A DNA stretch of 45,948 bases from Synergistaceae bacterium (GTDB lineage Bacteria; Synergistota; Synergistia; Synergistales; Aminobacteriaceae): positions 1 to 45,948 of the forward strand of contig JAFTCP010000142.1 in assembly GCA_017454625.1 (NCBI GenBank). Direction: 5' to 3'. A model generated the notes under the pieces. It searched no databases. It saw only the letters and a program-made list of their open reading frames with translations, and was not told the DNA's origin. The position numbers were made by a program, and so were the translations under genes. Positions 25,271 to 33,434 of the stretch are shown in pieces. Positions within the stretch are counted from its first letter, which is position 1; every line of letters starts with the position of its first letter.

Positions 25271-25552
25271 ATGATGAATTCATTCAAGAAGGCAGTAGCA
25301 GCAGCGGCAGTAGTAATGACGATCACAAGCGCAGGTTCAGCATTCGCCATGCCCTACGGAAGAGGTCCAAGAATGAGCCCCGAAGGAATGGGGAGAACAC
25401 GTTGGGAGCAAGGTGGATACAGAACACCGGAAAGAATAAGAAGACCCGATAACTTCAGAGATCCCAGAATAGGAGGAGGCCGCAGAATGCAAAGAGATTC
25501 ATTCCCGAGAGGTCCGAGAGGCGGACGCTGGGAAAGAACGCGAAGATGGTAA
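25271..25552 (+). CDS. small secreted Arg/Gly-rich protein 4
   Basis: 93 residues from ATG 25271; AGGAGGT lies 10 bases upstream, so the in-frame TTG at 25262 is too close. Signal peptide ends at SAGSAFA. The mature part opens MPYGRGPRMSPEGMGR and closes with RGGRWERTRRW, with many Arg-Gly and Arg-Arg pairs: strongly cationic and without Cys. Its MPY start resembles small protein 1 and its C-terminal RW resembles protein 2. Candidate cationic peptide or nucleic-acid/polyanion binder; function unknown. Confidence 0.72.
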   Translation: MMNSFKKAVAAAAVVMTITSAGSAFAMPYGRGPRMSPEGMGRTRWEQGGYRTPERIRRPDNFRDPRIGGGRRMQRDSFPRGPRGGRWERTRRW

Positions 25553-25561
25553 TATAATTTC

Positions 25562-25593
25562 GCTCCCTCTGAATTAATCGGGGGGAGTATTTT
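25562..25593 (+). terminator. intrinsic terminator
   Basis: GCTCCC pairs with GGGAGT (G-T wobble) and is followed by ATTTTATT, directly after small protein 4. Confidence 0.6.
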
Positions 25594-25618
25594 ATTGACG
25601 TTGTTTAATGTGCTAAAT

Positions 25619-25646
25619 TTTCACCGAAACATATAATTAACTTTAC
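25619..25646 (+). promoter_or_regulatory. TTTCACCGAAA box, small secreted protein 5
   Basis: TTTCACCGAAA at 25619. The -10 at the usual 16-base spacing is poor, but TATAAT occurs at 25632-25637 inside the spacer. Confidence 0.45.
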
Positions 25647-25695
25647 GAACAGAACTTTTTCATACTTTATATTATACTCAGGAGGTATTTTTATT

Positions 25696-25932
25696 ATGAT
25701 ATCAACATTCAAGAAGATAACAGCAGTCGCAACATTAGCAATGACCCTCGCAACAGCAAGCTCCGCATTAGCTTTCGGACACGGATATGGACATAACTTC
25801 GACGACATGCACAGGGACAGGGCAGCTATACGAATGGAGCATCACCGCCACAAGGTAATGTCGAGGATCAGGCACAGGAAGCAAGTTCAAAGGCACATAA
25901 TGCGGGAACATATGAGGCGCAACATGTGGTAG
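25696..25932 (+). CDS. small secreted His/Arg/Met-rich protein 5
   Basis: 78 residues, ATG with AGGAGG upstream. Signal peptide through SSALA (about residue 26). The mature part FGHGYGHNFDDMHRDRAAIRM, then MSRIRHRKQVQRHIMREHM and a final Trp, is a clear paralogue of small protein 2. It probably forms one amphipathic cationic helix rich in His and Met. Function unknown; a metal-binding or envelope-active peptide is possible. Confidence 0.75.
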   Translation: MISTFKKITAVATLAMTLATASSALAFGHGYGHNFDDMHRDRAAIRMEHHRHKVMSRIRHRKQVQRHIMREHMRRNMW

Positions 25933-25952
25933 CCTTAAGTGATGTAATTATT

Positions 25953-25987
25953 ATCCCCTGTTGAAACTCGGCAGGGGTATTTTTTTC
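25953..25987 (+). terminator. intrinsic terminator
   Basis: ATCCCCTG and CAGGGGT form a strong stem, followed by seven T residues. Confidence 0.85.
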
Positions 25988-26040
25988 TTGTCCATATTCT
26001 ATAAGGTGATATAATCTTTAAAAGTTTAATGATGATGTAT

Positions 26041-26363
26041 TAATTTGAATTTTACTCTAAGGGATTGAAACCTTCAAGTATATGAAGCATGTTGTAGTCG
26101 ACGGTTACGAACCTTCCTGCTAGGGATTGAAGCTCTTTGCACGTGTTGTTTTTTGCGTTGAATGTGTTACGAACCTTCCTAATTAGGGATTGAAACCTTT
26201 CGTCCCATCATGCGTTTGCGTTGCTGAATGACTTACGAACCTTCCTATTAGGGATTGAAATGTGCCAGCTGTGCTTATTTGTTCAGAGAAATTACGAACC
26301 TTCCTTTTAGGGATTGAGACAAACCTTTTCTCGTAAAATGAACTTTCCTAATAAGGGACGATG
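26041..26363 (+). CRISPR. CRISPR array 5 (6 repeats)
   Basis: Repeats at 26041-26071 (degenerate 5' half), 26105-26133, 26167-26196, 26233-26261, 26292-26320 and a degenerate last copy near 26335-26363. Spacers of internal units are 30-36 bases. It carries the most intact run of repeats in the window, fills most of the gene-free stretch 25933-26456, and ends in a terminator hairpin. Confidence 0.92.
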
Positions 26364-26397
26364 AATTCCGAAATTTTGGAGTTCATCTTTTTTTCTG
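26359..26397 (+). terminator. intrinsic terminator closing array 5
   Basis: GATGAATTCC pairs with GGAGTTCATC and is followed by seven T residues. Confidence 0.8.
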
Positions 26398-26404
26398 TCT
26401 AAAA

Positions 26405-26432
26405 TTTCACTGATATTATTAATTATTGTAAA
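26405..26432 (+). promoter_or_regulatory. TTTCAC/TGTAAA promoter-like site for clpP-like gene
   Basis: TTTCACTGATA at 26405 and TGTAAA 16 bases after the hexamer (26427-26432); AAGGAG follows at 26440. Confidence 0.5.
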
Positions 26433-26456
26433 AAACATAAAGGAGTTGTGTTGGTT

Positions 26457-27047
26457 ATGAATGTACAGATTAAAGGAAGTAACGGAATAACCTTAGTTCC
26501 TATTGAGACGCGTCTGATGTCATACCGAAAAATTTTCATTGAAGGCGAGATAAACTCACAGGCAGCAATTTCATTCTTCAAGGAAATTCTTTTTCTCAAC
26601 GAAGAGGACTTCAAAGCTCCGATTAAGATATTCATAAACTCACCAGGCGGCGAGATAAACTCAGGAATGCTGATTTACGATCTTATACAGTCAAGCAGAG
26701 CGCCGATAAAAATTTTCTGCATAGGTCAAGCCTACAGCATGGCAGCTTTAATATTTGCGTGCGCTCCTCGAGGAAACAGATATATTCTTCCGCACAGTGA
26801 ATTAATGCTGCATGAACCTGCTCTGGGAAATAAAGTTGCGGGCAACAGCTCATCGATACGTTCCATAGCTGATAGCCTGATGCAAACGAGAAAACAATTA
26901 AATCAGCTCTTCGCAAAACATACCGGCAGAAAAGAGAAGGAAATTGAAGCTGCGACGGGCTTCGATCATTACTTCAATCCCGAAGAGGCTATCAAGTTCG
27001 GCCTTTGCGATGAAATCACGAGTTTAGACAAAATTTTGGAGGATTGA
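26457..27047 (+). CDS. ClpP-like serine protease
   Basis: 196 residues from ATG 26457 (AAGGAG 11 bases upstream; the in-frame GTG at 26448 lies too close to it). ClpP fold with INSPGGEINSG (oxyanion region), catalytic Ser in CIGQAYSMAA, His in ELMLHEPAL, and a candidate Asp in GFDHYFNPEEA, which corresponds to the DRDxFM region. Length matches housekeeping ClpP without a long propeptide. No ClpX/ClpA gene is adjacent. It is followed after four bases by a VirD4-like ATPase, so the pair is one operon. An accessory or mobile-element ClpP is more likely than the cell's main copy. Confidence 0.88.
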   Translation: MNVQIKGSNGITLVPIETRLMSYRKIFIEGEINSQAAISFFKEILFLNEEDFKAPIKIFINSPGGEINSGMLIYDLIQSSRAPIKIFCIGQAYSMAALIFACAPRGNRYILPHSELMLHEPALGNKVAGNSSSIRSIADSLMQTRKQLNQLFAKHTGRKEKEIEAATGFDHYFNPEEAIKFGLCDEITSLDKILED

Positions 27048-27051
27048 TAAA

Positions 27052-28344
27052 ATGAACGCGGATAAAATTATATTAGGAGAAGGCGCAATTTTCAGTTCAG
27101 ATTCGAATATTACAGGTCTGAATAATAATGTTATCGTTTGCGGTACAAGCGGCTGCGGCAAAACAGTATCAATAGCGGAACCCCGAATATTGGAAACGTT
27201 CAATTCGAGCCTCATCGTAACAGTTACAAAACGCAGGCTGGCTCAAAAATATAAATCATTGTTCGAGGAACGAGGATATATCGTGAAGGATATGAATTTC
27301 GCTGATCCTTCCGAAAGCAACGTAACATATGACCCGTTGAAATATATTAAAACTTTTTCGGATATTACATTTTTGGCGGAGTCGGTCGTCAGGTCAAATC
27401 CGCGAAAGGAAAAAAATACTACCGCCGATCCATACTGGGACGAAGCAGCAATATCCTTGCTCTCAGCTGAGATAGCCTATGTTTTAGGGACGAAGACAAA
27501 GCCCACGTTCTCAGATGTATTAGAATTGCATGACTCAATAGAATATGAAGAATGCAGCGGAAGCATAAAGACCAACTTAGACGGCAAATTCAAGATGTTC
27601 GGGATAAAAGGGCATAAACTCTCAAACTTCGCAATGTCGTGCTGGAAGTCCTTCCAGAGGTTACCGCTGAAGACCGCTTCATGTATATTCGGGACGTTAA
27701 ATACCACAATAGATACTCTCTTCAGCCCGGAATTGAGGGAAATGATTAAGAAAAATGAATCCGTTGATTTTGAGGCGCTCGCTAGCAAGAAGACCGTTTT
27801 ATTCATAGCAACATCAGCAGTAAATCCCACGTTGAATTGCTTCATAAACATGTTCTACGCGCAGGCTTTCAAGAAATTGTTCGAGTTCGCAGAGGCTCAA
27901 CCAGACGGGAAACTACCGATCCCGGTACATTTATTAGCTGATGATTTCGCTACAGGCAGCCCGATTTTATTATTCCCGGATTATATCAGTATCTTCCGCG
28001 AAAAGATGTTATCCGTTACATTGCTCATTCAATCCGAGTCGCAGCTCGAAAGGATGTACGGCCCGGATGCAACGACCATTATAAATAACGCGGATACATA
28101 TGTTTACATGGGCGGAATGGATTTATTGACGTGCCGGCATATAAGCGAAAGGGCAAATGTTCCGCTTGAAGATGTCTTAACAATGCCGGTCGGAAAAATG
28201 TACATATTCAGGCGAGGCCAAAAGGCAATCTTCACAGAAAGATATAACGTAACGGAAAGTCCACTTTACCAGTGCGTTACGCAGGAATACGAAGACGGCA
28301 TTTTGCGTAAAAATAAGGAACGGCATTTAATGACGGATAGATAA
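27052..28344 (+). CDS. VirD4/TraG-like coupling ATPase
   Basis: 430 residues. Walker A CGTSGCGKTVS at about 30-39 and a Walker-B-like PVHLLADDFATG near residue 300 (LADDFA where LLDEFA is usual). The C-terminal third, LLIQSESQLERMYGPD and ADTYVYMGGMDLLTCRHIS, is typical of TraG/TraD type IV coupling proteins that pump DNA or protein substrates. It is shorter than conjugative VirD4 (about 600) and lacks an obvious N-terminal membrane anchor. No relaxase or other mating-pair gene is nearby. GGAGG precedes the ATG. Co-transcribed with the ClpP-like gene. Confidence 0.82.
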   Translation: MNADKIILGEGAIFSSDSNITGLNNNVIVCGTSGCGKTVSIAEPRILETFNSSLIVTVTKRRLAQKYKSLFEERGYIVKDMNFADPSESNVTYDPLKYIKTFSDITFLAESVVRSNPRKEKNTTADPYWDEAAISLLSAEIAYVLGTKTKPTFSDVLELHDSIEYEECSGSIKTNLDGKFKMFGIKGHKLSNFAMSCWKSFQRLPLKTASCIFGTLNTTIDTLFSPELREMIKKNESVDFEALASKKTVLFIATSAVNPTLNCFINMFYAQAFKKLFEFAEAQPDGKLPIPVHLLADDFATGSPILLFPDYISIFREKMLSVTLLIQSESQLERMYGPDATTIINNADTYVYMGGMDLLTCRHISERANVPLEDVLTMPVGKMYIFRRGQKAIFTERYNVTESPLYQCVTQEYEDGILRKNKERHLMTDR

Positions 28345-28360
28345 TAATAAACTGGTTATT

Positions 28361-28397
28361 AACGAGGCAGATGATATTTAAGTCTGCTTCGTTTAAT
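28361..28397 (+). terminator. intrinsic terminator after virD4-like gene
   Basis: ACGAGGCAGA pairs with TCTGCTTCGT and is followed by TTTAATTT. It lies between convergent operons. Confidence 0.8.
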
Positions 28398-28432
28398 TTA
28401 TTAATACGCAAACAATCAGCTTAAACAATAAA

Positions 28433-29389
28433 TTATTTCTGATCCCGTTCGTGTTTCTGAATTTCTATCAGTCTCATGTGAGGTGTATATATTCCGCTGA
28501 AATCTGTTCCGTAAAAAAACCATGGATGAGGAGCATACACAATTTTATTCTCATTCCTGCTCAAATATTGTGCCCACCAACTAAATGTGCTGTTGCTGAT
28601 GATAAAGTGTTTGCAGCTATACATCAGGCGTAATTTTTCCCAAACAGGATCATTGCCAAGCTCATAAACACATTCATACGGGAATTTGAAATTACGTTTT
28701 ATATCATCTACGTCGTCAGAAAATATATAAAATTTGCAATCTGGCTTTTCTTGACGTATCTCAGTCATAGCTTTTATGAAATAGGACTCATCACAGACAT
28801 TAAATTTTGCTATACATTGAGGAGATAAATAATCTCCGCGCCGTATTGTTACGCATACTGATTCGCTGGCTTCAATGTCATGCAATAATTCCCTGTTATG
28901 CGGCAAAACGTCAAATTTAGGCGTAAACTCATCGAGCAATATATCACGGATTTCATCAAAGTATTCATGCGATTGAAAATAGCCTCTGCATGTTATGTTA
29001 TTAAAAAAAGACGAATAAGGCTTATTATACTGGAAAAATCCAATTTGCTTATATAAACCTGCCATATTAAATAATCTTAACGTAAATTTTTCCAAGCGTG
29101 AATTTAAGAACATTCGTTGTAATTTATTAAAGCAGCGAATGAAGAATACAACAAGATTTTGCATCGGCATAAATGACATATATGGTATATCAACATAACT
29201 TACATTATTCAGGCGAAAAAATTTTAGCGTATTTCCGAACCCGTTATCTATTTCGTCCTGAGTCTTATTGCGAAACTCGTAATAACTCAAATTTAGCTTG
29301 TAATCCGGATAAAATTTATGCTGTAATGCCCGCCCAAACGCATATTGAAACATTTGATTTCCTAATCTTCCGTCTCCAGGCATCGTCAT
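28433..29389 (-). CDS. GT11 alpha-1,2-fucosyltransferase-like protein
   Basis: About 318 residues. GT11 signatures: GDGRLGNQMFQYAFGRAL at the N-terminus, VCVTIRRGDYLS in the middle (HxRRGDY-type, GDP-fucose binding) and ISNSTFSWWAQYLS near the end. ATG at 29389 is preferred: GGAG lies 8 bases upstream and it starts just after the previous gene's stop, whereas an in-frame start at 29446 overlaps that gene by 44 bases. Last gene of the leftward polysaccharide operon. It predicts fucose or a related sugar in the polymer. Confidence 0.88.
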   Translation of the reverse strand: MTMPGDGRLGNQMFQYAFGRALQHKFYPDYKLNLSYYEFRNKTQDEIDNGFGNTLKFFRLNNVSYVDIPYMSFMPMQNLVVFFIRCFNKLQRMFLNSRLEKFTLRLFNMAGLYKQIGFFQYNKPYSSFFNNITCRGYFQSHEYFDEIRDILLDEFTPKFDVLPHNRELLHDIEASESVCVTIRRGDYLSPQCIAKFNVCDESYFIKAMTEIRQEKPDCKFYIFSDDVDDIKRNFKFPYECVYELGNDPVWEKLRLMYSCKHFIISNSTFSWWAQYLSRNENKIVYAPHPWFFYGTDFSGIYTPHMRLIEIQKHERDQK

Positions 29390-29402
29390 ATTGATAACTC
29401 CG

Positions 29403-30569
29403 TTACATGCTCTCACAAAGTCTCTCAAATTCTTTGGCATTAGCATAATCTCGCCCCCTCATATTCTCAATTAATTTTCGCTGCAACTCTTTATCACGAA
29501 TAACTTCGGCAATTCCCCTTGCACAGCCCTCATTATCCATAGGAACTATAATGCCGTCAACTCCGTCATCAAGCTGGCTATTTGCCGTCTCATAGTTCGT
29601 AATCACAACAGGCTTGCATAACGCTTGAGCTTCTCTGACCGCGACGGATTTTCCCTCGTATCGTGAAGGCTGAACATACATATCACATCCGGCTATATAC
29701 GGATAAGGATTTTCTTTTTCGCCGAGAATAATTACTCTGTCATTCATATTCTCCTCGTTAATCCTCTGACGTATCAATGCTTCAGCTCCTCCGTAACCGA
29801 TAAGATACCATTTGACATTAAGCCCGCTTTCAATCAACATTCTGCAAATTGCCGGGACATTATCAAAATTTTTGGCTCTCCCGAAGCGTCCGATTGATAA
29901 TAAATTCACAGCCGAAGTGTCAAATATATTTATAGGCTCCTGAGCTTGTTTACGAATAAGATTTATCGGAAGAATATTCTCGACAACAATAACTTTATCG
30001 CTCAATTCGGGGAATAATTCACAAAATGTTCTCGCACAATCATCGCTGACAGCCGCAATATAATCTAACCTGCTGTAGTCTTCAAATAACGTCTTAATAT
30101 CTGTCTTATGATTGCTGTAATCCGTATGAACCCAGCCGATTTTTACTTTTGCATTAACTTTGTTCGTGATGAAGTCAAACGGACGGAAAAAACTTAATGC
30201 TAAATCATAATGTTCATCAAGTTTGGGCGCGAACTTGTCAACAAGGAGTGCATTCATTTTATCGTTATCAACTTTCATGAATAACGACAGAAATTTTGTC
30301 TCAAGCCTTCGTATAGCCGAATGATAAGCTCCGTGCTTGATTTTGGTGAGCATAGATTCCCAAGTGTAAGCAAGTTCATTAACTTCGGGTAAAATATTCA
30401 CGCAGGGATTTATATACTTGAATAACGCTCCGTGATGTCCATATAAGAATAAATCAACGTCGCAAGTCTCATAATTTACAGCATCAAGCATCCCTATAAG
30501 GCTTCGTTCTATGCCTCCAATATCAAGCGGCCCCGTGAAAATCACTAATATTTTCTTTTTGGTCATCAT
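29403..30569 (-). CDS. GT4-family glycosyltransferase
   Basis: 388 residues, GT-B fold. N-terminal FTGPLDIGGIERSL is the acceptor-side glycine loop. The nucleotide-sugar half has LLSIGRFGRAKNFD, then DMYVQPSRYEGKSVAVREAQA with the E-x7-E motif. Start overlaps the upstream GT2 stop by 4 bases. It retains rather than inverts the sugar's configuration; donor and acceptor unknown. Confidence 0.87.
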   Translation of the reverse strand: MMTKKKILVIFTGPLDIGGIERSLIGMLDAVNYETCDVDLFLYGHHGALFKYINPCVNILPEVNELAYTWESMLTKIKHGAYHSAIRRLETKFLSLFMKVDNDKMNALLVDKFAPKLDEHYDLALSFFRPFDFITNKVNAKVKIGWVHTDYSNHKTDIKTLFEDYSRLDYIAAVSDDCARTFCELFPELSDKVIVVENILPINLIRKQAQEPINIFDTSAVNLLSIGRFGRAKNFDNVPAICRMLIESGLNVKWYLIGYGGAEALIRQRINEENMNDRVIILGEKENPYPYIAGCDMYVQPSRYEGKSVAVREAQALCKPVVITNYETANSQLDDGVDGIIVPMDNEGCARGIAEVIRDKELQRKLIENMRGRDYANAKEFERLCESM

Positions 30570-31549
30570 ATAATCCTCGATAAATTTTTATATTCTTCTG
30601 ACTTAGTAAAACGCAAGCCATCGATAACACCTCGTGTAAACAACGGCGAATATTTCCCGACTGAAGGCTTTAATATTTTGCGAGCCAATGCATAAACATG
30701 ACCGAACACTACGAAATATCCGAACGAGATGCACGAAGCCATTTTGCCCCAGAAAGTTTTTTCGCGTAAATAAATAAAACGATGCCAGAATACCGCCCTG
30801 TTGAAACCTGACCAGTAATTTTTGTTCTTGATTGCCTGCTCGAATTTTACTGCTGATTTTGCGTCCAAATGTTCCAAGTGGGCATCTGTAACAACACAAA
30901 CTTTCAAGCCCATACAATGAGCCTTATAAAACATAATTTGATCGTCGGCAGGTGCAAGCGTATCATGCTGTGCCCATAATTCATCTTGAAGTCTTAATGC
31001 TTGAAATGCTTCTCTGTTCACATAAAAACAAGCTCCAGCGGCTGATTGTGTCGGCAAAACTTTATCCTTCTTCGGAGTAAATCTGTTATATGACCAACCG
31101 GAAGAACGCAATATTGTTACGTAATAATCCTTGTGAAAAATCGTAGGTGAAGCGGCAGCATGTAATATTGGCAAAAGATGCTTAATTCCCCTAGAAACAG
31201 GCAGAAGCGATAAAATTTCTCCAGTCGCAAAACTATATCCCAATTCAGTAACAGCTCTATGAAGTTTTTTCACAAAATCTTCGCCGAATGTTATATCATC
31301 ATCGCAAAATAATATATATTCAGCCTGACAGTATTTTAATGCGGCTATTCTTTGCGTCATCATTCCTTTTGGAGCATAAACGAACTTTTCATAGCCTAAT
31401 TTTTCGCTCGGAGGTTGTGCTTCCTCAGGTAAGATTACATATACTGCTTTCGGGGGAGGAGATAATTTCTTAATAGCATTCAGAAGCATTTGATATTTCT
31501 CGCCTCCATTCCCGACAGTCCTTATCGCTACATCATAATCAATTTCCAT
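30566..31549 (-). CDS. GT2-family glycosyltransferase
   Basis: 327 residues, GT-A fold. Metal-binding acidic cluster in YILFCDDDITFGEDFV near residue 100, and an ADDQIMFYKAH segment near residue 200 for the catalytic base region. A hydrophobic stretch near the end (ASCISFGYFVVFGHVYAL) suggests membrane association. Overlaps both neighbours by a few bases. Confidence 0.82.
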   Translation of the reverse strand: MEIDYDVAIRTVGNGGEKYQMLLNAIKKLSPPPKAVYVILPEEAQPPSEKLGYEKFVYAPKGMMTQRIAALKYCQAEYILFCDDDITFGEDFVKKLHRAVTELGYSFATGEILSLLPVSRGIKHLLPILHAAASPTIFHKDYYVTILRSSGWSYNRFTPKKDKVLPTQSAAGACFYVNREAFQALRLQDELWAQHDTLAPADDQIMFYKAHCMGLKVCVVTDAHLEHLDAKSAVKFEQAIKNKNYWSGFNRAVFWHRFIYLREKTFWGKMASCISFGYFVVFGHVYALARKILKPSVGKYSPLFTRGVIDGLRFTKSEEYKNLSRII

Positions 31550-32270
31550 GTTTGAATATTCCTCCTAAAAATTTTTCCCGTATATCAGTGCCGAAAAGTC
31601 TGTGTAAAATTCTTGAGCAGCGATTTCGGATTATTCTTGTTAACGGCATCCACGATTTAGCGTACCAGTGAATTGAATACGTGTTAGGTGTTATCGTTAA
31701 TATTCCCGTAGCATCATCGTACGGACAAAAATATTCTGTCGGATAAAGCCGAAAGCCTCCGCAAATCTGCATTTTACCGTTGGGGACAAAGCCGTATTCT
31801 GATAATATCTTCGTGAAAATTCCGCAAACGTTAATTTTTATACGCTGGCCGTGTTCATCCAAGAATGAAGCCTTATCGTAATATTCTCTCGTCTTTGTGA
31901 TGACCTCATGCACTGAATTTCTAGCATACAACACTTGACCGGGATTTATATATTGTTTCGTCTCAAATCCCGCAAATCCTTCGTCTTCAAGAATATCCCC
32001 AAACGGTTTAATAACTTCGACATCCGTATCGAGATATAAGCCGCCGAATTTCTCCAACGCCCAAAATCGAACATAATCCGACACAAAAGCATATTTCTCC
32101 GCTTCGTATGCCTGTCGAGTGTAGAGATTGTGATTTACGTCAAAATTGCTCTCGTTCCATTCAATAAACTCATTCTCAGTTTCAGGGAAATATTTTCGCC
32201 AGCTTTCAATACATCGCTTTATTAATCGGGACTTCTTTTTGCCGCCAAACCAGCAATAATGAATTTTCAT
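31539..32270 (-). CDS. GT32-family capsular glycosyltransferase
   Basis: 243 residues. N-terminus IHYCWFGGKKKSRLIKRCIESW and SDYVRFWALEKFGGLYLDTDVEV, with the DxD motif DTD, are typical of GT32/TcdA-type sugar transferases found in capsule loci. Ends in a basic segment. The start overlaps the stop of the EpsG-like gene by 4 bases. Confidence 0.9.
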   Translation of the reverse strand: MKIHYCWFGGKKKSRLIKRCIESWRKYFPETENEFIEWNESNFDVNHNLYTRQAYEAEKYAFVSDYVRFWALEKFGGLYLDTDVEVIKPFGDILEDEGFAGFETKQYINPGQVLYARNSVHEVITKTREYYDKASFLDEHGQRIKINVCGIFTKILSEYGFVPNGKMQICGGFRLYPTEYFCPYDDATGILTITPNTYSIHWYAKSWMPLTRIIRNRCSRILHRLFGTDIREKFLGGIFKHGN

Positions 32271-33424
32271 TGTTCAATAATCAGCTCCCATATAGAAATA
32301 TGTCCGTAAAAATCAGTGAACCAGCTTCCGTCGAGAGGCAAATATTTACTGTAATATGTGTAATAATAAACGCAAAACAACGGCACAGATATATACGTTA
32401 CAGTCGAACGCAAAGCCTTATTCTTGATGCCATAGTTCAAGACGAACGGCAGCGATAAACACGTAAAAGCATCAAAATATGATATTACCCTGCCGACTAA
32501 AATCGCCCCGCCTACACGCGCGATAATCGCAATAGCTCCGGATACAATGCACATGTTAATAGCAGCAAGCATGAATTTATTGCCGACCTCACGGAGATTT
32601 TCACGGTATACGAACGACAACGCTGGCACGACCAAGTAAACGAGCATTCGAAAAATATTAATTCCCTCGCCAAAATCACTGTATTCATCGCCGATAATCG
32701 CTGTAAACCGTGTTACTATTGCTATGACCTCACGGAATGCAACAGCAAAAATCATAACGACAAGCATTAATAACAACGTCAGCTTACTCCATATGGTCCT
32801 GATAAAGAAAAATTCACTGACGAAAACTATTACATAAGGATGAAACAGCGTTGCAGCCAGAATTACGAGAAGCGCACGTAACTTTTTCCCGTCAACAGCC
32901 AACGGGAACGACCATAAAGCTATAGCCGTAGCAATAGATTGTTTCATTGCCGCCAGAGTGAAGCCGTAAGTTGTCAAGCCAAGATACACAAATATTGTCA
33001 GCCTGAAATCGATTGAATATTTCCGGAAAAATAATATATATGACAACGTCGTGAATGCCGTAGTGATAAAGACAAACATATGCTCATTTTCCGACACAAA
33101 CACTTTCAAAGCCACCTGATAAAGCGTGAATAATGGATTTGCTCCGATAAGCCAGTTCATATTTTCGAGTTCATCAAACGTCGCGGGAATACGATACAGA
33201 AAATTTTGCGAGTATAACCAAGTATCATTCATGACCGTACGCAAGCCTCCGAAGCATACGAGAATAATCGCGAGCAGGTAAAATATTAATTGGCCGGAAG
33301 TTTCGATGGAACGAAAGCTGACGAGTTCAATATCCTGTGAATTATATACGGCATGAGGAGCTATGTCATTGTATTTCCATGCAAGCCCCGAACAAACTAA
33401 AAGCAAAATCATAGCGCTGAGCAT
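32267..33424 (-). CDS. EpsG/Wzy-like polysaccharide polymerase
   Basis: 385 residues with about ten hydrophobic helices across the whole length. FGGLRTVMNDTWLYSQNF around residue 60-75 resembles the EpsG family (RxGxGxDxxxY region). It would polymerise repeat units at the inner membrane using undecaprenyl-linked substrates. Assignment rests on topology and this motif, since Wzy-type proteins diverge rapidly. GAGG precedes the ATG. Confidence 0.78.
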   Translation of the reverse strand: MLSAMILLLVCSGLAWKYNDIAPHAVYNSQDIELVSFRSIETSGQLIFYLLAIILVCFGGLRTVMNDTWLYSQNFLYRIPATFDELENMNWLIGANPLFTLYQVALKVFVSENEHMFVFITTAFTTLSYILFFRKYSIDFRLTIFVYLGLTTYGFTLAAMKQSIATAIALWSFPLAVDGKKLRALLVILAATLFHPYVIVFVSEFFFIRTIWSKLTLLLMLVVMIFAVAFREVIAIVTRFTAIIGDEYSDFGEGINIFRMLVYLVVPALSFVYRENLREVGNKFMLAAINMCIVSGAIAIIARVGGAILVGRVISYFDAFTCLSLPFVLNYGIKNKALRSTVTYISVPLFCVYYYTYYSKYLPLDGSWFTDFYGHISIWELIIEQ

Positions 33425-33434
33425 TTTTTTCTCC

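Noticed and set aside
25219-25452. Alternative-frame ORF over small secreted protein 4
   Set aside because: Shadow of the real frame; it includes the Shine-Dalgarno site of the real gene as codons.
26457-28344. Prophage module (ClpP-type head protease)
   Set aside because: No portal, capsid or terminase genes nearby, and the second gene is VirD4-like rather than a terminase.
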